Assembly (NCBI RefSeq): GCF_001280005.1
Contig: NZ_LGDW01000382.1
Coordinates: 1-59,768, forward strand
DNA from: Streptomyces sp. NRRL WC-3618
GTDB taxonomy: Bacteria > Actinomycetota > Actinomycetes > Streptomycetales > Streptomycetaceae
Direction of reading: 5' to 3'
Length of the DNA stretch: 59,768 bases
Below are positions 47,680 through 56,788 of this stretch, piece by piece. The translations under genes and the position numbers were made by a program. The stretch's first letter is position 1; each line of letters starts with the position of its first letter. A model generated the notes under the pieces. It did not search any database, was not told where the DNA came from, and worked only from the letters and a program-made list of their open reading frames with translations.

Positions 47680-48255
47680 TCACGCGCCGAGTGCGCCGGC
47701 GGGTGTCGAGCGGAGGAACGCTCCGTCCTTCCACTGCCACTTGGCGCGCTCGTCGACGTCGGGGCAGCATCTGGGGACGTCGAGGGACGAGTAGCCGAGG
47801 AGGGTGGCCGTCACGGCGCCGTCACTGACGGTGAGGTCGGTGACGTTGAGGTGGTCCTTGGGGTCGACGAGGGTCGCGACGACCCGGGGGCGCTCGGCGT
47901 CGGTGGCCCGGGTGAGGACGTACACGCCGTTGGGCGGGGTGCCGGATCCTGCGTCGCAGCGCACGGAGGCGACCGTTTCGGGTCTGCCGTCTCCGTCGAG
48001 GTCGCCGGTGGCCCTGCCCTGGACGAGAATCGGGAGCGGGCCGCAGTGGAGGGGGAAGTCGACTCCGGTGGGGTCGGGGGGCGCCGCGGCCGCGGCGGGT
48101 CTTCCCGTGGGGCCGGCTGCCTGGGCCGCGGTGGCGGAGCCGGGCTGGAGGGCCGAGGAGAGGGCGACGACGCCGGCGAGGGCGGTGGCCGTGGCGAGCC
48201 AGTGGATGGGGCGGGTGTGCGTGTGTGCGAGTTCCGGGACGGCGGGTTGCTGCAC
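47680..48255 (-). CDS. Secreted or membrane-anchored protein of unknown function
   Basis: The 191-residue protein has an N-terminal hydrophobic segment (WLATATALAGVVALSSALQP) after about 15 residues, then an Ala/Pro-rich linker. The extracellular part contains GRATGDLDGDGRPETVASVR, an FG-GAP/VCBS-like calcium loop. Three of its four Cys are in HCGPLP, and RCCPDVD near the end, and may form disulfides. GTG 48255 has GGGAG nine bases upstream. It is convergent with the ferredoxin gene. Confidence 0.75.
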   Translation of the reverse strand: MQQPAVPELAHTHTRPIHWLATATALAGVVALSSALQPGSATAAQAAGPTGRPAAAAAPPDPTGVDFPLHCGPLPILVQGRATGDLDGDGRPETVASVRCDAGSGTPPNGVYVLTRATDAERPRVVATLVDPKDHLNVTDLTVSDGAVTATLLGYSSLDVPRCCPDVDERAKWQWKDGAFLRSTPAGALGA

Positions 48256-48391
48256 TCGGAGTGTCTCCCGATGAGGGCTGTGCCGGTGGGGTGTCCCGCA
48301 TAGTGCCACACGTCACAGTGCGGGGGAACGGCGGGGCGCGTGGTGCTTGGTGTCAGCCCTGGTGCCGGTGGGGTGTCAACGGGAAAGCGTT

Positions 48392-48429
48392 GTGGCCGAG
48401 TTCCCGGTGAACTGCGGGAACTCGGCCAC
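48392..48429 (-). terminator. 15-bp hairpin downstream of trmI
   Basis: GTGGCCGAGTTCCCG at 48392-48406 pairs with CGGGAACTCGGCCAC at 48415-48429. Confidence 0.85.
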
Positions 48430-48450
48430 GGTGTCCGTGCGTTGATGCGG

Positions 48451-49353
48451 TCAGCGGCCGTTGCCGCCGTCGGCGTTGGGGCCGGAGTAGTCCTCACCGT
48501 AGGAGCCCTTGGAGGGGCGGCGGCGGCGCATGGGCGGCTCGACGCCGTCGGCGAGGCGGCGGGCGGTGAGCAGGAAGCCGGTGTGGCCGATCATGCGGTG
48601 GTCGGGGCGGACGGCGAGGCCTTCGATGTGCCAGTTGCGGACCATCGACTCCCAGGCGCTCGGCTCGTTGAAGCAGCCGATCTCGCGGATGGACTCGACG
48701 GTCCGGGCGAGCTGGGTGGTGGTCGCCACGTAGCAGCAGACGATGCCGCCGGGGACGAGTGCCTTGGAGACGGCCTCCAGGCATTCCCAGGGGGCGAGCA
48801 TGTCGAGGACGACGCGGTCGACCTCGGTGTCGCTGAGGTTGTCCTGGAGGTCGCCGACGGTGAGCTGCCAGGCGGGGTGGGGGCCGCCGAAGTAGCGCTC
48901 CACGTTCGCCTGGGCGATCTCGGCGAAGTCCTCGCGGCGCTCGTAGGAGTGCAGCATTCCCTGGTCGCCGATGGCGCGCAGCAGGAAGCTGCTGAGCGAT
49001 CCGGAGCCGACGCCGGCTTCGACGACGCGTGCGCCGGGGAAGATGTCGGCGAAGGCGAGGATCTGCCCCGCGTCCTTGGGGTAGACCACGGCGGCGCCGC
49101 GGGGCATGGACAGGACGTAGTCGGGGAGCAGGGGGCGCAGCGCGAGGTAGGCGACGTTTCCGGTGGTGCGGACAACGCTGCCCTCGGGTGCGCCGATCAG
49201 CTCGTCGTGCGGGAAGGAACCTTTGTGGGTGTGAAAGTTCTTTCCGGCTTCGAGCGTGAACGTGTAGTGGCGGCCCTTGGGGTCGGTCAGCTGAACCTGG
49301 TCCCCGACCTTGAAGGGCCCGCGCCTGCGGGCGGCACCGGTCGGTTCGGACAT
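48451..49353 (-). CDS. trmI: tRNA (adenine-58-N1)-methyltransferase TrmI
   Basis: The 300-residue SAM enzyme methylates A58 in tRNA. FKVGDQVQLTDPKGRHYTF is the N-terminal beta domain. VVEAGVGSGSLSSFLLRAIG is the SAM motif I, and VDRVVLDMLAPWECLEAV is motif IV with Asp. SYERREDFAEIAQANVERYF binds the adenosyl end. The arginine-rich tail is typical of Streptomyces homologues. The same gene follows mpa in mycobacteria. Confidence 0.95.
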   Translation of the reverse strand: MSEPTGAARRRGPFKVGDQVQLTDPKGRHYTFTLEAGKNFHTHKGSFPHDELIGAPEGSVVRTTGNVAYLALRPLLPDYVLSMPRGAAVVYPKDAGQILAFADIFPGARVVEAGVGSGSLSSFLLRAIGDQGMLHSYERREDFAEIAQANVERYFGGPHPAWQLTVGDLQDNLSDTEVDRVVLDMLAPWECLEAVSKALVPGGIVCCYVATTTQLARTVESIREIGCFNEPSAWESMVRNWHIEGLAVRPDHRMIGHTGFLLTARRLADGVEPPMRRRRPSKGSYGEDYSGPNADGGNGR

Positions 49354-49399
49354 GTGAAGAGCCTACCGGTGTTGACGGGGGCCTCCGACCATCGAGGCC

Positions 49400-50470
49400 G
49401 TGTACGCGGGAGTGACTCGGGGCCGGCTTCGGGTGTGCCGCTCTGTGACGGGCATCAGCTGGTTCCCCGCGCTGCGCGTCGACGTGCTGACGGAGGAGGG
49501 GTGTGAGGCCGCCGCCCGTATCGACGCGCTGGCTGCCCGCAGCCCGCTGATTCACGCCGGTGAAACGGACGCGTCCGTCCGCACCAATGCGCTGCGCCTG
49601 GTGAACTACATGGTCGGCAAGCGCATGAACGCGGTCTCGGTGACTTTTCCCTTCGTGGCCGCGGGCCCCACGGCGAGCGCGGTGGGTGCCTCGGCCGGGA
49701 CCTCTTCCGTACGGCAGCTGGGGATGCTCATGGACACCGCGGCGGCGGCCGGGTTGCGCGTCACTCTGCGGCGCTTCTCGACGAGCGGAGCCTGGTGGCC
49801 CGGGATCCGCTGGCCTGGCGGGGTTCGCTCGCGCCTGCCGACAGGGCGGCCTGGTTCCGGTCGTACGAGGCGTTCCTCGCGCCCTGTCTCACCCTCGCGG
49901 CCCGTCATCACGTGGCCACTTTCGTCCTCGGGGCGGAGTCGACGTCGCTGGAGGACGATCCGGGCTGGCGTTCGGTGGTCGTGGCGGCGCGCAGGGCGTT
50001 GTCCGGTGAGCTGTCCTATGACGCCAACTGGGACGACTACGTGTCCCGGCATGTCTCTGTCCCCGTCGACCATCTGGGCATCGACGCGTACTTCCCGCTC
50101 CCCCGGCTCGGGGACGACGCCTCCGTCAGTCAGATCGCCGAGGGCTGGCAGCGCTGGCTGGACCGCAAGAGCACCGGAGCTGCCCCGGATCGTCCTGAGC
50201 GAGGTCGGCATCATCGCCGAGGACGGTGCCTATCGTCATCCGGCGGTGTGGACGGGCGGGGGAAGCTCAGTCCCACGGTTCAGCGACGCTGGTTCGAGGC
50301 GGTCTGCCGGGTCGCCCGGGACCGAAAGATGGCCGGCCTGTACTGGTGGAACCTCGACTTTCACGCCGACCCGTCGGCCGGTACGCCCGCCGGTTCCCGT
50401 ACCTCCTTCCTCGGCCGACCCGCCGAGGCCGTCATCGCCTCCTGCTTCCGGACCTGGCCGAGACGAACGA
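49400..50470 (+). pseudogene. Frameshifted glycoside hydrolase-like gene (GH113/TIM-barrel type)
   Basis: Four pieces of one protein lie in alternating frames. Frame A (about 49400-49770) reads VNYMVGKRMNAVSVTFPFVA and DTAAAAGLRVTLR. Frame B (about 49770-50175) continues VARDPLAWRGSLAPADRAAW to VDHLGIDAYFPLPRLGDDAS. Frame A returns (about 50175-50260) with PRIVLSEVGIIAEDGAYRHP. Frame B ends (about 50260-50450) with FEAVCRVARDRKMAGLYWWN-LDFHADP. Joined, this is a TIM-barrel hydrolase with the two acidic regions still present. At least three frameshifts break it. Confidence 0.7.
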
Positions 50471-51727
50471 GGAACGCCACGGGCGTCTGCCGTCCGGCCC
50501 TGCGGGAAGGGTCGCGGAGTCGGTTCCGGTCGCGTGGCCGGCCACAGGTGGCCGACTCCCGGTGCTGCTTCTCCAGCCCGCGCCCGCGCCGGCGCCCGTG
50601 GTCGAGCCGGTCCCGGTGGCGGTGAAGGGTGGGCAGCGGGAGGCGGGTGGGCGGCGGTTTCTCGCCGTGGACGGTCTGCGGGGAGCGGCTGTGCTGGCCG
50701 TTCTGTTGTTCGACACCGGAGTGGGCGGGCCGTATGTGTCCTGGGCCGGTGCGGGGGGGGCGGCGTCGATGTGCTGCTGGGGCTGACGGGTTTCCTCACC
50801 GCCCTGCCCCTGCTCCGCAGGGCGACGGCAACCGGCAGGACCGGGGCCGCCGGTTTCCTGGTCCGTAGGGCGAAGCGGCTGGTTCCCGCGCTGCTGGTGT
50901 CGGTCGGCGTGACCCTCGCCGGATGTTGGGTGCTCGGTCCTTCGCGCATCGTCCGCGATCTGGCGGGCAGGTCTGGTCGGTCGTGCTGGGCCGAGGGGGC
51001 TGGTCCGGATGGGTGCACGGCCGCCGGCTGGGCGTCGTCCCCACGCTGGACGCCCCGCTCGCTCCGCTGTGGTTGTGGGACGTGACCGCGCGTTCCGTGC
51101 TGGTGTGGTCGCTGCTGCTGGCGGGCCTGTGTCTGGTGGCCCGGCGCCGACTCGCCGTGGTGGCGTTGATCGCGGCCCTGGTCGCCGGGGCGGTGACTCT
51201 CGGCGCGGCCTGCGGGGTGCCGCCCGGCGTCGGCGTGGTCACCGGCGTGCAGACGCTGGCTCTGCCGGCCGGTGTGGCTGCCGCTTGCCTCGTTCACCTG
51301 GTCGAACGCGGGGGCCGTACGGTGTCCCGTCAGGTCGGCGTCCTGCTGGTGGTGGCCGGGTTCGGCGCGGCGACGGTACTGGTGGTGTCGGCCGTCCTTC
51401 TCGGTGGAGGGGCCAGCGGCAACCTATGTGGTCGCGGTCGTGCTGGGTGCCGCTGTACTGACGGCGGCGCTCTGCGGGGGCCGGGGGCCCTTGGTACGGC
51501 TGTGTCGGGCGAGGTGCTCACGGAGGTCGGCCGGATGTCGTACAGCCTCTTTCTGCTGCACCTGCCCGTGTACTGGCTGCTGCGGCGCGGCCGGCCCAAC
51601 CTGGGTGATCTCGCTCTGTTCCCTGGTCGGGGGCGCGGTGACGTGGTTCCTGTCGCTGCTTGTCCACTACCTGCTCGTGGAGCGCCTGGCCGCCGGTTCC
51701 TGGCGCCGCGCGCGGGCGTCCGGCTGA
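50471..51727 (+). pseudogene. Frameshifted acyltransferase-3-type membrane protein gene
   Basis: Fragments of an OafA-like membrane acyltransferase run through all three frames. They are GGRRFLAVDGLRGAAVLAVL (with the usual start motif DGLRGxA), VDVLLGLTGFLTALPLLRRA, FLVRRAKRLVPALLVSVGVT, LWLWDVTARSVLVWSLLLAG, VGRMSYSLFLLHLPVYWLLR and WFLSLLVHYLLVERLAAGSW. At least five frame changes occur between 50600 and 51620. The C-terminal MSYSLFLLHLP motif identifies the family. With the preceding gene it forms a 2.3 kb decayed block. Confidence 0.75.
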
Positions 51728-51783
51728 CGCTTGTCGTGGCTGTCGGCTCCCCCACGCGCGCGTGCGTACTCCGACGACAGGCC

Positions 51784-53196
51784 CTAGTTCGGGCGGGCCA
51801 TCGCCTTGACGAAAGCCCGTTCCACGTCGGCTGCGGAGAGGACTCCGTAGATCTCGCCGGACTCCTCCACGACCAGGTATTCAGTGGCGGGGGTCGCGCG
51901 CAGGGCGTCGAGGAGTTCTTCGCCGGAGAGTTCGGCGGAGACGCGCATGCCGTCGCTGAGGTCCTGGGCGAGGCCGCTGACGGAGACCCAGGGGCGGCGG
52001 TGTTCGGGTACGCCGACGATGGCGGCCTCGCGGACGAGGGAAAGGGGTTCTCCGTCGGGGTCGACGACGACGAGGGCGCGGGCGCCGGCGTCGTTGGCGC
52101 GGCGCAGCGCCTCGGAGAGGGGGGTGTTGGTCTCGACGGGGACGGCGCGGCGGGTGAGGTTGCGGGCGCGGAGTTCCGGGAGGTGTTCGCGCAGGCGGGC
52201 CATGCGGAGGCTGTTGCCGGCGCCGGTCCAGATGATCGCGGCGAGGATGGCGGCGAGCAGGGCGTCGGTGACGGTGTCCATGCCGACGCTGTCCTCGGCG
52301 GTGGAGCCGAGGGCGCCGGACTGGGTGAGCAGCGGCAGTCCGACGAGGACGGAGACGGCGAGGGCGCGGCCGACCCAGGCGGCGGCGATGGTACCGGTCA
52401 TGGGTTTGCCGGTGATCTTCCAGACGACGGCGCGGAGCATGCGGCCGCCGTCGAGGGGCAGGCCGGGCATGAGGTTGAAGGCGGCGACGATGAGGTTGGA
52501 GATCATCAGGCCGGCCAGCAGGACGCCGGGGACGGTGCCGGGTCGGACGGTCTGGAGGGCGAGGTAGAAGACGCCCGCGAGGATCAGCGAGAGGAGGGGG
52601 CCGACGAAGGCGAGGACGAATTCGCGGCCGGGGGTCTCGGACTCCTTCTCGATCTCGGAGACGCCGCCGAAGAACTGGAGCTGGATGCGTCGTACCGGGA
52701 GTTTGAAGCGGAGGGCGGCGACGGTGTGGGCGAGTTCGTGGACGAGGACGGAGGCGTAGAAGGCGACCGCGAAGAAGAGGGAGACGAGGTAGCGCAGGGC
52801 GCCGAGTTCGGGCAGTACGCGGTCGAGTTGGCCGCCGAAGACCCAGGTGATGAGGGCGGCGACGAGGAACCAGCTGGGGGCGACGTAGACGGGTACGCCG
52901 AAGGGGCGTCCCATGAGGAGGCCGCCGCTGAGTTCCTTGGGTTTCCGGGGGGCGCGGGACTTGGCGAGGCGGGGGGTGCCGGTGGGCCCGGACGGCGGAG
53001 CGGGGGGTGTGGGCTCCGTCGGTTCCGCCTGTTCCGGGGTGGCCGGTTCGGGTGCCGAGTGCTCGTCGTCCCGCTCGTTGTGGGTCGCCGGTTCGGGGTG
53101 TGCGGGGTCGGTGGTCCGGGCCGTGCCGCCGGTGTGGCGGTCGGTCGACTGGTCGTTGCCGGAGCGCGGCTGTCCGCTCCCGCCGCTCTCGTCCAC
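51784..53196 (-). CDS. M50-family site-2 protease with C-terminal CBS domains
   Basis: The 470-residue protein has a Pro/Glu/Thr-rich cytoplasmic N-terminus of about 90 residues. Membrane spans follow with the zinc motif VLVHELAHTVAALRF and the second site AAFNLMPGLPLDGGRMLRAV. Two CBS motifs follow (PLSEALRRANDAGARALVVV and SAELSGEELLDALRATPATE). Such intramembrane proteases cut anti-sigma factors or other membrane proteins, and CBS domains may sense nucleotides. The substrate is unknown. It is divergent from the recB-like gene. Confidence 0.93.
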   Translation of the reverse strand: MDESGGSGQPRSGNDQSTDRHTGGTARTTDPAHPEPATHNERDDEHSAPEPATPEQAEPTEPTPPAPPSGPTGTPRLAKSRAPRKPKELSGGLLMGRPFGVPVYVAPSWFLVAALITWVFGGQLDRVLPELGALRYLVSLFFAVAFYASVLVHELAHTVAALRFKLPVRRIQLQFFGGVSEIEKESETPGREFVLAFVGPLLSLILAGVFYLALQTVRPGTVPGVLLAGLMISNLIVAAFNLMPGLPLDGGRMLRAVVWKITGKPMTGTIAAAWVGRALAVSVLVGLPLLTQSGALGSTAEDSVGMDTVTDALLAAILAAIIWTGAGNSLRMARLREHLPELRARNLTRRAVPVETNTPLSEALRRANDAGARALVVVDPDGEPLSLVREAAIVGVPEHRRPWVSVSGLAQDLSDGMRVSAELSGEELLDALRATPATEYLVVEESGEIYGVLSAADVERAFVKAMARPN

Positions 53197-53345
53197 GGTG
53201 TCCCCTTGTCGGATGCGTCTCCCTTTTCCGCTCCGGGGCGGAAAGGTCTCGGGTCGATGGTATGCGGCCGTCGCACCGTGTTCCGCCCCGGCACCCCCTG
53301 TGTTCGCCGGGCCGTTGGGGCCGGACCGTGGCCGCGGCTGGGTGA

Positions 53346-53368
53346 CTGTCAGTGGTGGGCCGTATGGT
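53346..53368 (+). promoter_or_regulatory. PafBC-type (RecA-NDp-like) promoter of the recB-like gene, leaderless
   Basis: CTGTCAGTG (53346-53354), eight bases and TATGGT (53363-53368) match TTGTCRGTG-N8-TAnnnT with one mismatch. ATG 53376 starts after seven more bases, so transcription should begin at the A of ATG. The 14 bases from 53341 (GGTGACTGTCAGTG) equal those before the exonuclease gene at 7097. Confidence 0.78.
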
Positions 53369-53375
53369 CGTCGTC

Positions 53376-54254
53376 ATGGAAATGAGCACCGAGGGCGCCG
53401 CCGAGTCCGTCCCGCCGGTCGTGCTGCCCTCCGCGCCGGCGTCGCTGTCGCCCTCGCGGGCCAGTGACTTCATGCAGTGTCCGTTGCTGTACCGGTTCCG
53501 GGTGATCGACCGGTTGCCGGAGAAGCCGAGTGAGGCGGCGACGAGAGGCACCTTGGTGCACGCGGTTCTCGAGCGACTGTTCGACGCCCCGGCGGCCGAG
53601 CGGACTGCGCCCCAGGCGAAGTCGTTGATCCCGGGTCAGTGGGACCGGCTGCGGGAGTCACGGCCGGAGGTCGTGGAGCTGTTCGCGGACGATCCGGACG
53701 GGGAGCGGCTGTCGCGGTGGCTGGGTGAGGCGGAGCGGCTGGTGGAGCGCTGGTTCGGGCTGGAGGATCCGACCCGGCTGGAGCCCGCCGAACGTGAGCT
53801 GTTCGTCGAGGCGGAGCTGGATTCGGGGCTGAAGCTGCGCGGGATCATCGACCGGGTCGATGTGGCGCCCACGGGCGAGGTGCGGATCGTCGACTACAAG
53901 ACGGGAAAGGCGCCGCGTTCGGAGTACGCGGAGGGTGCGCTGTTCCAGATGAAGTTCTACGCGCTGGTCGTGTGGCGGCTGAAGAACGTGGTGCCGCGGC
54001 GGCTTCAGCTGGTGTATCTCGGCAGTGGGGATGTGCTGACGTACGACCCGGTTCTGGCCGATCTTGAGCGGGTGGAGCGGAAGCTGCTGGCGTTGTGGGA
54101 GGCGATCCGGGAGGCGACGGAGACGGGGGTGTGGCGGCCCCGGCCGACGAAGTTGTGCGGTTGGTGCGATCACCAGTCCGTGTGTCCGGAGTTCGGGGGG
54201 ACTCCCCCGCCTTATCCGTTGCCGGTGCGGGTGGCTCCGCCGGATGCGCCTTAG
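53376..54254 (+). CDS. RecB-family nuclease (PD-(D/E)XK, Cas4-like)
   Basis: The 292-residue protein has SPSRASDFMQCPLLYRFRVI (first cluster Cys), RGTLVHAVLERLFD, the nuclease core LRGIIDRVDVAPTGEVRIVD-YKTGK with catalytic Asp and Lys, and the C-terminal TKLCGWCDHQSVCPEF. Four Cys thus frame the nuclease, as in AddB/Cas4-type Fe-S nucleases. ATG 53376 is supported by the promoter spacing. Mycobacteria carry a similar gene (Rv2119) after trmI. No cas genes are present. Confidence 0.93.
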   Translation: MEMSTEGAAESVPPVVLPSAPASLSPSRASDFMQCPLLYRFRVIDRLPEKPSEAATRGTLVHAVLERLFDAPAAERTAPQAKSLIPGQWDRLRESRPEVVELFADDPDGERLSRWLGEAERLVERWFGLEDPTRLEPAERELFVEAELDSGLKLRGIIDRVDVAPTGEVRIVDYKTGKAPRSEYAEGALFQMKFYALVVWRLKNVVPRRLQLVYLGSGDVLTYDPVLADLERVERKLLALWEAIREATETGVWRPRPTKLCGWCDHQSVCPEFGGTPPPYPLPVRVAPPDAP

Positions 54255-54345
54255 TCAGCTGCGGGCCGGTGGGGGCTTGTCGCGCAGTTCCCCGCGCCCC
54301 TTGCGGGAAGGGGCTACGCCCTCGCAAGGCAGAATGGGGCCGGAC
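54254..54345 (+). repeat. Second type of Streptomyces intergenic repeat/terminator
   Basis: The block CAGCTGCGGGCCGGTGGGGG followed by CTTGTCGCGCAGTTCCCCGC and a CCCCTTGC-GGGAAGGGGC hairpin is a common short intergenic element of Streptomyces. It lies between the nuclease and response-regulator genes. Confidence 0.65.
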
Positions 54346-54362
54346 TAGCGAAGGAGACTTAC

Positions 54363-55034
54363 GTGGCCATCCGCGTCCTACTTGTCGACGACCAGCCCCT
54401 GCTGCGTACCGGGTTCCGGATGATTCTGGAGGCCGAGCAGGACATCGCGGTCGTCGGCGAGGCCGGAGACGGTCTTCAGGCGATCGATCAGGTGCGGGCC
54501 CTGCAGCCCGATGTGGTTCTGATGGACATCCGTATGCCGCGGATGGACGGGGTGGAGGCGACTCGGCAGATCACCGGGCCGGGGCGGGACGGGCCGGCGA
54601 AGGTGCTGGTGCTGACGACCTTCGATCTCGACGAGTACGTGGTGGAGGCGCTGCGGGCCGGTGCCAGCGGTTTCCTCCTGAAGGACGCGCCGGCGGTCGA
54701 GTTGGTGCAGGCGATCAGGGTGGTGGCGGCGGGTGAGGCGATGCTCGCGCCGAGCATCACGCGCCGGCTTCTCGACAAGTACGCGGGGCATCTGCCGTCG
54801 GGTGACGAACCCCTGCCGGAGACGCTGCACACCCTGACCGACCGTGAGGTCGAGGTGCTGAAGCTGGTGGCGCGGGGGTTGTCGAACGCGGAGATCGCCG
54901 CTGATCTGTTCGTCAGCGAGACGACGGTCAAGACGCATGTCGGGCATGTGCTGACGAAGCTGGGGCTGCGCGACCGGGTCCAGGCCGCGGTGTACGCGTA
55001 CGAGAGCGGGCTGGTGCGTCCCGGCGCACAGTAA
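54363..55034 (+). CDS. NarL/LuxR-family orphan response regulator
   Basis: The 223-residue protein has a receiver domain (VLLVDDQPLLRTGFRMILEA, phospho-acceptor Asp54 in VVLMDIRMPRMDG, Lys in GFLLKDAP). A LuxR-type HTH follows (TDREVEVLKLVARGLSNAEI, SETTVKTHVGHVLTKLGLRD). GTG 54363 is the start. No histidine kinase lies beside it. Its partner is elsewhere in the genome or it is phosphorylation-independent. Confidence 0.95.
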   Translation: MAIRVLLVDDQPLLRTGFRMILEAEQDIAVVGEAGDGLQAIDQVRALQPDVVLMDIRMPRMDGVEATRQITGPGRDGPAKVLVLTTFDLDEYVVEALRAGASGFLLKDAPAVELVQAIRVVAAGEAMLAPSITRRLLDKYAGHLPSGDEPLPETLHTLTDREVEVLKLVARGLSNAEIAADLFVSETTVKTHVGHVLTKLGLRDRVQAAVYAYESGLVRPGAQ

Positions 55035-55070
55035 CCGGACACGCGTACGGCGGAGTTGTGTGTACGACGG

Positions 55071-55108
55071 CGAGGGCGCCCCTTCCGGAGACGGAAGGGG
55101 CGCCCTCG
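55071..55108. terminator. 16-bp bidirectional terminator
   Basis: CGAGGGCGCCCCTTCC at 55071-55086 pairs with GGAAGGGGCGCCCTCG at 55093-55108 around GGAGAC. It lies between the convergent response regulator and the binding-protein gene. Confidence 0.9.
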
Positions 55109-55125
55109 TTCGTGTGCGGCCTGGC

Positions 55126-56706
55126 TCAGCCCTTGTTGATCTCCCAGAAGCGGAAGACGGTCGAGGCGTCGAGGCAGTTCTCGAGGCCGTAGACGTTCTC
55201 GCGGGCGACGGCGTACTGCTTGGCCTGCCAGACGGGGAGGACGGGGACCTCCTTGGCGACGATGTTCTGGAGTTCGCCGAAGTCGGTGTCGGTCGCGGAG
55301 CGGTCGCTCTGGGCGGCGGTGCCGGGGATGAGGGTGTCGGTGATGGTGCTGTTGGTGAAGTTGTTGCCGAGTACGTTGCCCTGGCCGAAGAAGGGGGCGG
55401 TGAAGTTGTCGGCGTCGGGGTAGTCCGGCACCCAGCCCTTCACGTACACGCCGTACTTGCCCGCCGCGATGTCCTTCTCGTACTGCGCGAAGGGCACGGA
55501 CTTGACGCTTGCCTCGAACAGACCGCTGGCGTTGAGCTGCTTGGCGATGGCCTGGAACTCGTCGTCGGTGGCGGGGCCGTAGCGGGACGGCGTCGACCAG
55601 AGGGTGAGCTTGACCTTGCCGGTGAGGCCGTCGGCCTGGAGGGCCGCCTGCGCCTTGGCCTGGGAGGGGCGGGCGCCGTAGGTGTCGAAGAAGGCGGTGT
55701 TGTGACCCGCTATGCCGGCCGGGATGATCGAGTAGAGCGGGGTCGCGGTGTCCTCGTAGACCTCGTTGACGAGGGCCTCCCGGTCGAGGAGGTAGGCGAT
55801 GGCCTTGCGCACGCCGATCTTTCCGGCGACCGGGTCCTTCACGTTGAAGACGAGGTGCTGGACCTCGGCGCTGGTGCCCTCGACGATGTCGATGCCCTCG
55901 TGACCGTTGGCGTTCTCGATGTCGGCTATGTCGCCGGCCTTGAGACCTCGGTAGGCGATGTCGATGTCCTTGTCGACGATGGCCTGCTTCAGCTTGGTCT
56001 GGTCGCCGTGGAAGAACTTGAGGGTGACGCCGGAGTTGCGGACCTCGGCGGTGCCCTTGTAGTTCGGGTTCACGGAGAAGACCGCGCTGTCCTCGCCGAA
56101 CGAGTCGAGCTTGTAGGGGCCGGAGCCGACGGCTTCGCCGTCCTTGCGCAGGCCGTCCTTCTCGTACTGGCCGTGGTCGACGATCGAGCCGGCGCCGGAG
56201 GCGAGCTTGCTGGGGAACGTGGCGTCGGGCACCTTGAGGTTGAAGACGACGGTCTTCTCGTCCGGGGTGTCCACCGAGCCGAGCATCGGGAACATGATCG
56301 CGGGACCCGCGGCGTCGTTGATCTTCAGCATGCGGTCGAAGGAGAACTTGACGTCCTTCGAGGTGAGCGAGTCACCGTTGCTGAACTTCAGGCCGTCACG
56401 CAGGGTGCACTTGTACACCTTGGTCTGCGTGTCGCTGAAGGCGCACTCCTTGGCGGCCTCGGGCTGCGGTTCGGTGCCCCCGTTGGGGAAGCTCAGCAGC
56501 GACTGGAACACGTTGTTGAACAACAGCCAGGAGCCCGGGTCGTAACCGGATGCCGGGTCGGTTGCCAGGACGTCGTCGGACATCCCCATCACCACGGTGG
56601 AGCCGTTGGCCCCCGAACCACCGTTCACCGAGCCGCATGCGGTCAGCAGGCCGGAGGCCAGCCCCGCCACGATGGGCAGGACCGGCCACTGGTTGCGCAG
56701 GTTCAC
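55126..56706 (-). CDS. ABC-type oligopeptide/dipeptide-binding lipoprotein 1
   Basis: The 526-residue class II (SBP_bac_5) receptor has a lipoprotein signal with lipobox LTAC (Cys24) and then GSVNGG. The fold shows YKCTLRDGLKFSNGDSLTSK, DVKFSFDRMLKINDAAGPAI, GSGPYKLDSFG and VKGWVPDYPDADNFTAPFFG. No permease or ATPase lies next to it, so it must use a system elsewhere or act as a sensor. It is 82 bp downstream of its paralogue. Confidence 0.93.
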   Translation of the reverse strand: MNLRNQWPVLPIVAGLASGLLTACGSVNGGSGANGSTVVMGMSDDVLATDPASGYDPGSWLLFNNVFQSLLSFPNGGTEPQPEAAKECAFSDTQTKVYKCTLRDGLKFSNGDSLTSKDVKFSFDRMLKINDAAGPAIMFPMLGSVDTPDEKTVVFNLKVPDATFPSKLASGAGSIVDHGQYEKDGLRKDGEAVGSGPYKLDSFGEDSAVFSVNPNYKGTAEVRNSGVTLKFFHGDQTKLKQAIVDKDIDIAYRGLKAGDIADIENANGHEGIDIVEGTSAEVQHLVFNVKDPVAGKIGVRKAIAYLLDREALVNEVYEDTATPLYSIIPAGIAGHNTAFFDTYGARPSQAKAQAALQADGLTGKVKLTLWSTPSRYGPATDDEFQAIAKQLNASGLFEASVKSVPFAQYEKDIAAGKYGVYVKGWVPDYPDADNFTAPFFGQGNVLGNNFTNSTITDTLIPGTAAQSDRSATDTDFGELQNIVAKEVPVLPVWQAKQYAVARENVYGLENCLDASTVFRFWEINKG

Positions 56707-56788
56707 GTCGAAGTGCCTTGTCGTCGGGTCTTTACCCGGGACCCCCCAGCCCCGGGTCGGGACGTGTGCGTCGGGCGGGGTGTGCTGG

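Noticed and set aside
50923..53385. An 820-codon plus-strand frame crossing the M50 protease gene
   Set aside because: Its 3' two thirds are a Gly/Asp/Glu-rich antisense of the protease; only the first part belongs to the decayed acyltransferase.
53376..54254. Cas4 and hence a CRISPR system
   Set aside because: The nuclease has the Cas4/AddB-like Cys frame, but no cas genes or spacer-repeat array exist in the window; the locus order matches Rv2119 of mycobacteria.
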